Shown: in pieces, positions 46,487-51,337 of the stretch
How the letters are laid out: each line of letters opens with the position of its first letter
Position numbering within the stretch: position 1 is the stretch's first letter
Origin: a virus
Reading direction: 5' to 3' (one strand)
Length of the DNA: 51,337 bases
Virus record (IMG/VR): IMGVR_UViG_3300008114_000176
Span: 1-51,337 of that record
Program-made: the position numbers and the translations under genes
Notes under the pieces: model-generated
Database searches by the model: none
What the model was told of the DNA's origin: nothing
Seen by the model: the letters and a program-made list of their open reading frames with translations, nothing else

Positions 46487-47311
46487 CTAATCCATGACGA
46501 ACAAACTCGCCGTGGGCACCGTATCCTTCGCCGCTAGTTTACTAGCATTGATTAGTTGATGTAGTTTTACCTGATCCATTACTAGATTACTGTTAACGGC
46601 AAAATCAAAATTTGTACCTTCACATTCATCTAACAGTTTCCAAAATGAAGGACTACGGGTAGGTTCGCCGCCTGTAATTCTTAGTTCTTGTAAATTGTTT
46701 TTAAGGCTAGCATGAAACCATTTAAAAAATGCTTCAATGTAGGGATTGTTTTCATTTTTAATTCCGTAAGGCAAAGCATGTTCTCCAGCATTTTGAAATG
46801 CTCCACCGCCAGCTGTCTTTAATTCAATATATGGTCCGTTAACTTTAATATCGCTAGCCCAGGTAGAACTAAACTCTGCGTTACAATAACTACAACTTAA
46901 ATTACATAAATTATCAAAACTAATTTCTAAAGTTTTTGGATCAATATCTGATCCAGGATCTAATTTAGCTAGTTGAAGTATTTCATCTTCTTCGTAAATC
47001 CTAGTCTTATAAACTCGATCACTGTATACATCCGGTGCCGCATTATCCTCAACAGTCCAGCAATAAGCGCACTCGTCACACCGCTTACCAATTAGCATTT
47101 CTAATCGACGATCTTTCTTAAAGGTTGTATTATGTAGTGCGGATGGATTACGACTGATCTCGGCTATAGGTATTGTATGCGCCGGCGGCAAATGACAACT
47201 AGCTGTTCTTCCGTTGCCTAACCATATAGTAGCGTTATACCATTTTGCGGCACAAAAACTAGGACTTATTTCATTAATAATTTCTATTGTGCGTTTTACG
47301 TTTGTTGGCAT
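46487..47311 (-). CDS. Radical SAM protein C, N-terminal part (frame-broken)
   Basis: A 274-residue frame with N-terminal C20, C39, C78, C81, C84, radical SAM motif C136-x3-C140-x2-C143 (LCNLSCSYC) and RITGGEPTR. It is about 45% alike to protein D by eye. After INASK the frame leaves the family sequence and ends at 46487 with a short nonsense tail, while the true continuation is in the -1 frame. The protein would lack the C-terminal third of the barrel, so is probably inactive unless the frame is restored. It starts 16 bases inside protein D. Confidence 0.75.
   Translation of the reverse strand: MPTNVKRTIEIINEISPSFCAAKWYNATIWLGNGRTASCHLPPAHTIPIAEISRNPSALHNTTFKKDRRLEMLIGKRCDECAYCWTVEDNAAPDVYSDRVYKTRIYEEDEILQLAKLDPGSDIDPKTLEISFDNLCNLSCSYCNAEFSSTWASDIKVNGPYIELKTAGGGAFQNAGEHALPYGIKNENNPYIEAFFKWFHASLKNNLQELRITGGEPTRSPSFWKLLDECEGTNFDFAVNSNLVMDQVKLHQLINASKLAAKDTVPTASLFVMD
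46533..46546. repeat. Perfect inverted repeat at the frame break of radical SAM gene C
   Basis: GCTAGT-TT-ACTAGC: two six-base arms with two bases between. The switch from the front frame (INASK) to the back frame (TSGEG) must lie inside it (46536-46540). Against protein D about 11-12 residues are missing here. Confidence 0.75.
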
Positions 47312-48630
47312 AATTGATAAAATTTTGTAAGTGCTGGAAAGATTTTATTAAAGTCAGTTCCTCGTCTAATATCATATTCAGTGATAAATGCTGCAAAGTC
47401 TTTTCTTAATTGTAATTCTTTGCTGTCAGTACCGTTCATATAGTCAAGCATACGACGCAACTGATCTATTTCACTTTCTGATAAATCAGGTCGTTCTATA
47501 ATCAATGCTGTTACGTCTTTTGTAAATTGTTGTTTACTAGAAGGGTCTAAAATAGTCAATGACAAGAATTCTGGATACCGTAAAAAGTTAGTCATAAACT
47601 GAACTTTGTTAAATGTAGCATTCTTGTTATAATGCTTACGTAGGTCTAGCAAGTATCGTATAAAATCACAATAGGTTGTAATACTAGTTAAGTTAACAGT
47701 GGTCATTACAGCAACAATGTTATTGGTATTATCTAAAACTTTTTCCAAGTTTTTAGTCCATGCTGAATAATCTAATCCGTATCTAATATATTCAGCAGGA
47801 GCACCTACTGCTTCGCCGCTAGTAAATATTTGTACTTCTTTAATATTTTTAGATATACTATTGAGCTTAGTGATCATTCGATCAACTAGTTCGTCTGGAA
47901 TGCCTAAATTGGTATTAATAGCAAATACTAAATCAGATTTAGGATTAGCTTCGATGTCGTCAAGCATACGCCATACGTCTTTGCTTAACAGCGGCTCGCC
48001 GCCTGTAAGTCTAAGCGTTTCAAGTTTTTGGTATAGTTCCGGCCACCATTTCCAAAAAGCATCTACATAAGGATTAGGGTCACTATGTTTGATAGGCATT
48101 TTACCTACCTCTTTAAACCATCCAAATCCGTTATACTTTTGACTAGTTGGATATTCCCCGTGCTTGGCAATTTCGTCATACCACTGGCTACTAAGGTCTG
48201 GGCTACAGTAAGCACATTTAAAATTACAAACATTACTAAAACTAATTTCAACGTATGTAGGTTCTACGTCGGCTGTTTTATTTTTAACAACCTCGCCAAT
48301 GTGAGGATACGCCCACGATGTAGCACTTTTATAACTTCTATCACTAATGTGGCCGCTGTCCTCAGCAGTCCAACAATAGTCACACTCGCTCGGCCGAACA
48401 CCGTCGAGCATTTTTTGCATTTGTTCTTTTTTATAATTAGTATTATGTAGAGCCTTGTAATTTTGCTCTAATTCGTCTAGCGGAATCTTATGTGGGGAAG
48501 GATGATGGCAGCTGTGATTAAACCCATTTTGAAGATACAATGTTAATTGATACCATTTGGCTAAACAAAAGCTAGGACTAACAGCATTTAAGATTGGAAT
48601 AACTTTTTGAAATTTTTCGTGTTCACTCAT
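47296..48630 (-). CDS. Twitch-type radical SAM protein D
   Basis: A 444-residue protein, the first gene of the leftward accessory operon. N-terminal Cys at 22, 41, 83 and 86 (SECDYCWT), radical SAM motif C135-x3-C139-x2-C142 (VCNFKCAYC), RLTGGEPLL, FAINTNLG and FTSGEAVGAPAEY. The last 130 residues are a helical extension shared with protein C. C and D start alike (AVSPSFCLAKWY / EISPSFCAAKWY) and form one subgroup, A and B another. All key residues are present. Substrate unknown. Confidence 0.8.
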   Translation of the reverse strand: MSEHEKFQKVIPILNAVSPSFCLAKWYQLTLYLQNGFNHSCHHPSPHKIPLDELEQNYKALHNTNYKKEQMQKMLDGVRPSECDYCWTAEDSGHISDRSYKSATSWAYPHIGEVVKNKTADVEPTYVEISFSNVCNFKCAYCSPDLSSQWYDEIAKHGEYPTSQKYNGFGWFKEVGKMPIKHSDPNPYVDAFWKWWPELYQKLETLRLTGGEPLLSKDVWRMLDDIEANPKSDLVFAINTNLGIPDELVDRMITKLNSISKNIKEVQIFTSGEAVGAPAEYIRYGLDYSAWTKNLEKVLDNTNNIVAVMTTVNLTSITTYCDFIRYLLDLRKHYNKNATFNKVQFMTNFLRYPEFLSLTILDPSSKQQFTKDVTALIIERPDLSESEIDQLRRMLDYMNGTDSKELQLRKDFAAFITEYDIRRGTDFNKIFPALTKFYQLCQQT

Positions 48631-48753
48631 ATGATAATTGTTTTCATTTTATTATAACTTAGTCACGTAAATTGAGTGAGACTAATATCATCAATTAATT
48701 TTTTTTAGATGATTCGAAACCCTTAAAAAAGTATTCTTTTTGTTTCAACAGTC
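48631..48753. other. 123-base intergenic region, possible promoter for the radical SAM operon
   Basis: The longest gap in the window. On the minus strand it has a TATAAT (forward 48651-48656) 20 bases ahead of the radical SAM D start, without a clear -35. A TTTAAATA late-like box lies at 48755-48762, overlapping the end of the upstream gene. ATCATC (48688-48693) and GATGAT (48709-48714) can pair across a T-rich loop. None of these is decisive. Confidence 0.3.
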
Positions 48754-49062
48754 TTATTTAAAAAAGTCATTGGATTGATTTTGAATATCTTTCTTCAGTC
48801 TATCGACATCAATTTTAAAATCAATCTTTTTTATATCTTCTTTATATTCGGCAAAAGTTTCTACCAACCGATTGGCAACAATATCGCTATGACTACTAGC
48901 TAATTGTTCTTTGATATTGATTTCCCAAATCCTACCATTGCCAAATTCTAACCTAATTGTTTCTAGGTAATGAACTGGCATGGTATTCATATAAAGGTCT
49001 TCAAAAACTTCCGGCCACTCTTGTATAAGATGTTTAGGCGGTTTGAATAACGGTTTAGGCAC
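48754..49062 (-). CDS. Conserved small phage protein
   Basis: A 102-residue acidic/basic helical protein: KPPKHLIQEWPEVFEDLYMNTMPVHYL at the front, one IRLEFGNGRIWEINI strand pair, then IDFKIDVDRLKKDIQ at the end. I associate this pattern with an unnamed protein conserved in aquatic T4-like phages. It overlaps the upstream gene by eight bases and ends the small-gene cluster. The size would allow a gp33-like co-activator, but I see no gp33 signature. Confidence 0.65.
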   Translation of the reverse strand: MPKPLFKPPKHLIQEWPEVFEDLYMNTMPVHYLETIRLEFGNGRIWEINIKEQLASSHSDIVANRLVETFAEYKEDIKKIDFKIDVDRLKKDIQNQSNDFFK

Positions 49063-49690
49063 TTTCAGCTTCTTTGGCCTTTGCCGCTTTCTTTTGTGGT
49101 GGATCTAAATCGTCTGCTTCTTTACGTAGACGTGCAGCTTCTTTATACATTGCATCTGCTTGACTACGATAGCTCTTGGCAATGTCTTTATCCGTTAGTA
49201 CTTCGTTAGATGATGCCTTAAGCGGTACTGCTTTCTCTGGTTGTTGTGGTGAAAGATCTTTAACTTTGACTAGTTCTTCAGGTTGATCTTTTGGAGCTCC
49301 TGCCACAAATGTGCATAGGTCATCAACAGCACAATTCTTTTGTTCAGCAATTAATCCATTAAGTTGATGCAACGGAATCTCACTACCTGGGGACGGACTC
49401 ATAATAACATCGTCAGTTGGCACTTTAGCCAGTCGTCCGTCTGCTCTTAGAGCTTGCAGCATTGGTCTACCGTCAGCAAACGATCTAGTAAATAATACTT
49501 CTCCTAGTTCAAATGCAGCTTGTGCTTCGTTGGTCTCGACAAGTTTCATGATATTGTCATGATATTCGTCTGGTAAACTGGCAACAGGAATAACTAATGC
49601 TTGATTAGATTCGCCTGGTAATGTTCTGAAAGCCACAAGAACTTTTGAACCTGCTTTTTTCATCTTTCCTACATGTTTTAATGATTTCAT
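49055..49690 (-). CDS. Conserved phage protein of unknown function
   Basis: A 211-residue protein. I chose the ATG at 49690 over a GTG one codon earlier because AAGGA stands six bases ahead of GTGATG and the ATG gives a TGATG coupling with the upstream stop. The first 145 residues look folded (SKVLVAFRTLPGESNQALVIPVASLPDEYHDNI, FTRSFADGRPMLQAL, IPLHQLNGLIAEQ); the rest is a charged linker and a coiled-coil-like Lys/Ala/Glu tail (AMYKEAARLRKEADDL). The pattern is familiar from aquatic T4-like phages but I know no function. Confidence 0.7.
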   Translation of the reverse strand: MKSLKHVGKMKKAGSKVLVAFRTLPGESNQALVIPVASLPDEYHDNIMKLVETNEAQAAFELGEVLFTRSFADGRPMLQALRADGRLAKVPTDDVIMSPSPGSEIPLHQLNGLIAEQKNCAVDDLCTFVAGAPKDQPEELVKVKDLSPQQPEKAVPLKASSNEVLTDKDIAKSYRSQADAMYKEAARLRKEADDLDPPQKKAAKAKEAESA

Positions 49691-49911
49691 CACTGATCCT
49701 TTTTAGAAACAGCCTCTAAGAAAGTGTTGAGTTTGTTATAAATCTTACCAACGGCTTCTAGTTCGGCTGCTTTGAACGCTCCACGCTGACTAGCTACATC
49801 TAAAATACTTCTTAATGCGGCTAGGTCATTAATATTTAAATCGGGTGCTGCTGCCTGTGTCTCTGGTTGAGCGGCTGGTGCCGCCTCTGGTGCTTTAATT
49901 TCTTCAGTCAT
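49690..49911 (-). CDS. Small acidic phage protein
   Basis: A 73-residue protein starting MTEEIKAPEAAP. The ATG at 49911 is chosen because AGGAGA lies five bases ahead and it overlaps the upstream stop as ATGA; an in-frame upstream start at 49935 lacks both. The first 28 residues are a disordered Ala/Pro/Gln/Glu tail, and the rest is a two-helix part (LNINDLAALRSILDVASQRG, LEAVGKIYNKLNTFL). Conserved in related phages as I remember; function unknown. Confidence 0.65.
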   Translation of the reverse strand: MTEEIKAPEAAPAAQPETQAAAPDLNINDLAALRSILDVASQRGAFKAAELEAVGKIYNKLNTFLEAVSKKDQ

Positions 49912-50183
49912 GTGTTTCTCCTTATATGTGGACATGCTAACATAAAATAAGTTAGCTCTTTATGATCTTCAAATCCTACAAAAGTAGCAGTCTTTAATTT
50001 CCCATCTTGAGAAATAGTTGGCTGACGCTTTACATAGTATCTTCCTGCTAGTTTGGATTTGATCCAAGTTTCAACTTCAGTACCAAACAGGTCTCCGTCT
50101 GCAAGTTTAATTTTTGCAAATTGAGGAGCCACAAAATTAACTTCTCTGTGGCCTAAGATGTCAAGAGCATTAAGTTTTAACAT
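49908..50183 (-). CDS. Small conserved phage protein
   Basis: A 91-residue, probably alpha/beta protein: NALDILGHREVNFVAPQFAKIKL, GTEVETWIKSKLAGRYYVK and GFEDHKELTYFMLACPHIRR. No metal or nucleotide motif. Followed by the 73-residue gene with an ATGA overlap, so co-translated. No function recognised. Confidence 0.6.
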   Translation of the reverse strand: MLKLNALDILGHREVNFVAPQFAKIKLADGDLFGTEVETWIKSKLAGRYYVKRQPTISQDGKLKTATFVGFEDHKELTYFMLACPHIRRNT

Positions 50184-50207
50184 AGTGATATTTAATAGAA
50201 TTATTTT

Positions 50208-50606
50208 TTAGTTAGAGGATTCTTGGCTTAATCTTTTGTTAAGTGCTTTTGCTGCACCCATTTTTCTAACATCGCCTGCAAACAGATACAGTTCAAATGC
50301 CGCTTTTTCAGATAATACTCTAATATATCTTTTTTGTAAATGAAAAGGAGAATCTAGATATTGATCGAGCCAAACTAACACTTGTGGCCCAATAGTTAGG
50401 TCTTTCGGAAGTTCAATTTTGTAGGTTTTAATTTCAGAATGTGTCTCTACAAATTCTAAACATTGATCGGTCATCCGTAAGCCGCCAACATCTTTGCCTC
50501 TTGTACTGAACCACCAAGCAGCACGGAATTTTTTTGCATATGCAGCATCGTGCGGTTGTCCTGCGGCTTTGAGGAATACCGAAGTATAGGTATCCTTACG
50601 GTCCAT
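50208..50606 (-). CDS. Conserved phage protein
   Basis: A 132-residue protein with AAWWFSTRGKDVGGLRMTDQCLEFVE, TIGPQVLVWLDQYLDSPFHL and a C-terminal AFELYLFAGDVRKMGAAKAL. The order of strands and helices suggests a single compact domain. I associate this pattern with an unnamed gene conserved in aquatic T4-like phages, in a cluster of small genes as here. It starts three bases after the upstream gene's stop. Confidence 0.65.
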   Translation of the reverse strand: MDRKDTYTSVFLKAAGQPHDAAYAKKFRAAWWFSTRGKDVGGLRMTDQCLEFVETHSEIKTYKIELPKDLTIGPQVLVWLDQYLDSPFHLQKRYIRVLSEKAAFELYLFAGDVRKMGAAKALNKRLSQESSN

Positions 50607-50609
50607 ATA

Positions 50610-50894
50610 TTACTCTATTTTTTCACCTTGGCTTAGTTTATAAACTGCAAAGTCTTTAGTCTTAAAAAGTCTATTAAGTTTTTTTGCAAGGTTGTGTGCA
50701 TGGCCGGGATTACTAAATGAGACCTTCTTGTATTTAGGACCTGGATAGCTAGCAACGAGACTACCACTCTTTAAATTGAATGGAGACTCTTTATAAAACA
50801 CAGCCCAAATGGCATCACTTTCAAGTATTTGTTCAATCTTAAAAGTGTCTTTGTTTGCATGTTCAAGTATAACTTTGGGTTTCGGTCTGCTCAT
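50610..50894 (-). CDS. Small conserved phage protein
   Basis: A 94-residue protein with ESDAIWAVFYKESPFNLKSG, YPGPKYKKVSFSNPGHAHNLAKKLN and FAVYKLSQGE. The basic central part with GPKYKKVSF and the NPGHA loop is its most striking feature. It is the first gene after a minus-strand GATAAATA box, with AGGAAA ahead of its ATG, so it and those that follow are probably late genes. Function unknown. Confidence 0.65.
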   Translation of the reverse strand: MSRPKPKVILEHANKDTFKIEQILESDAIWAVFYKESPFNLKSGSLVASYPGPKYKKVSFSNPGHAHNLAKKLNRLFKTKDFAVYKLSQGEKIE

Positions 50895-50924
50895 TAATAC
50901 GTGTTTCCTAATTAACCACGTATA

Positions 50925-50932
50925 TATTTATC
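50925..50932 (-). promoter_or_regulatory. Late promoter box GATAAATA, minus strand
   Basis: Forward TATTTATC, i.e. GATAAATA on the minus strand, lies in the 36-base gap before the gene starting at 50894 and overlaps the preceding stop codon. The octamer is identical to the one ahead of fibre gene 4. Confidence 0.6.
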
Positions 50933-51185
50933 AAGAACCGAAGCCGCCCCCGTCGAACTTAACGTCAATCCTAGTAGTAGATTCACGTATTTCTGCCAGC
51001 ATTTGATGTATCTCTTGAACTGTGCGCCCTAGTTTACTGGTTAAAATAGCCAATTCAGCAGTTAAATCACGTGCCTCTTGTATAGATAGTCTAATATCTT
51101 TCTGTTGACTGCGTTCTGCTGTTGCAACTCTAGTAAGCAGTTTTTCTACACTAGGTAAATTAGTAGGTAAATTATTTTGAGACAT
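50931..51185 (-). CDS. Small conserved helical phage protein
   Basis: An 84-residue protein. I chose the ATG at 51185 (MSQNNLPTNLPSVEKLL) over an upstream in-frame ATG at 51209, which lies deep in the preceding gene. The centre is a long heptad-like helix (IQEARDLTAELAILTSKLGRTVQEIHQMLAEI), so it probably forms a coiled coil or helical bundle, and the protein ends IDVKFDGGGFGS. It overlaps the previous gene by 14 bases. Function unknown. Confidence 0.65.
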   Translation of the reverse strand: MSQNNLPTNLPSVEKLLTRVATAERSQQKDIRLSIQEARDLTAELAILTSKLGRTVQEIHQMLAEIRESTTRIDVKFDGGGFGS

Positions 51186-51336
51186 TTGACAATACCTGCC
51201 GCATCTCAAACTCAGTTTTAAAAGGACCTTGATATGAGTATCTTTGCAAAGTGATCAATTTGGGACAAAAACTTTTAACCCAACCTTTGTCAAATTTAAT
51301 TACATAAAACCCTGCACAATACAAACTCTTACTATC
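51172..51336 (-). CDS. 3' end of a small phage gene entering from the right edge
   Basis: The minus strand is open from the window edge to TAA at 51172-51174, giving 54 residues that include GFYVIKFDKGWVKSFCPKL, TLQRYSYQGPFKTEFE and the end LSNVSK. The alternating strand pattern and the YQGPFKT turn make it a credible protein, and it feeds into the next gene with a 14-base overlap. The start is outside the window. Confidence 0.6.
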   Translation of the reverse strand, partial: DSKSLYCAGFYVIKFDKGWVKSFCPKLITLQRYSYQGPFKTEFEMRQVLSNVSK

Positions 51337-51337
51337 A

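Noticed and set aside
48754-49062. Assignment as gp33 late co-activator
   Set aside because: Size fits, but no gp33 sequence signature (the acidic clamp-binding C-terminal tail) is seen; it ends NDFFK with few of the expected residues around it.
50189-50196. Minus-strand ATTAAATA as a late promoter for the gene starting at 50183
   Set aside because: It is so close to the start codon that the transcript would begin at or after the ATG.
1-51337. CRISPR array, integrase, insertion sequence or toxin-antitoxin genes
   Set aside because: Scanning the window showed no regularly spaced repeats, recombinase motifs or transposase-like genes.

Overview
The window is a 51 kb piece of an AT-rich (roughly one third G+C by eye) T4-like contractile-tailed phage, most like the marine or aquatic T4 relatives that infect cyanobacteria or other AT-rich bacteria. 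The host cannot be named from this window: there are no photosynthesis genes, no tRNA I can support and no integrase. The assignment rests on recognisable T4-type proteins: the gp46/gp47 recombination nuclease, the gp55 late sigma factor, and baseplate proteins gp48, gp53, gp5, gp25 and gp6. AATAAATA/GATAAATA/TATAAATA late-promoter boxes lie ahead of the structural operons.

Layout. (1) 1-150: possible tail of a rightward gene. (2) 130-4475, leftward: GIY-YIG-like protein, a small conserved protein, gp46, gp47 and gp55, mostly joined by 4-nt overlaps. (3) 4476-4556: divergent promoter region. (4) 4557-27546, rightward: gp48, gp53, a putative hub protein, gp5, gp25, gp6, then a giant virion protein now split in two reading frames. 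(5) 27581-36652, rightward: a small structural protein, four paralogous tail-fibre-like proteins (one frame-broken) and another fibre-like protein. (6) 36710-41917, rightward: a small conserved protein followed by overlapping genes for four GT-A-type glycosyltransferase-like proteins and one unknown protein. (7) 41935-48630, leftward: SGNH-hydrolase-like protein, an unknown, and four radical SAM proteins of the CxxxCxxC 'twitch' type, one of them broken. (8) 48754-51336, leftward: eight small conserved phage proteins of unknown role, the last running off the window.

How it fits together. gp55 should direct late transcription from the TAAATA boxes, giving the tail/baseplate, fibre and glycosyltransferase transcripts. 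Directly beside the fibre genes lie two convergent accessory operons, glycosyltransferases one way and radical SAM enzymes plus an SGNH hydrolase the other. The most interesting reading is a phage-encoded modification locus acting on virion adhesins, a phage or host peptide, or a host glycan; the substrate is unknown. Every gene junction within the rightward operon overlaps, and within the leftward one every junction overlaps apart from the broken frame.

Three genes (giant virion protein, second fibre paralogue, third radical SAM) are each broken by a frame change exactly where comparison with repeats or paralogues shows a short stretch of protein missing. These look like out-of-frame internal deletions, real or made in assembly, rather than programmed frameshifts. 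No stretch over 300 bases is without a gene; the longest gap is 48631-48753.
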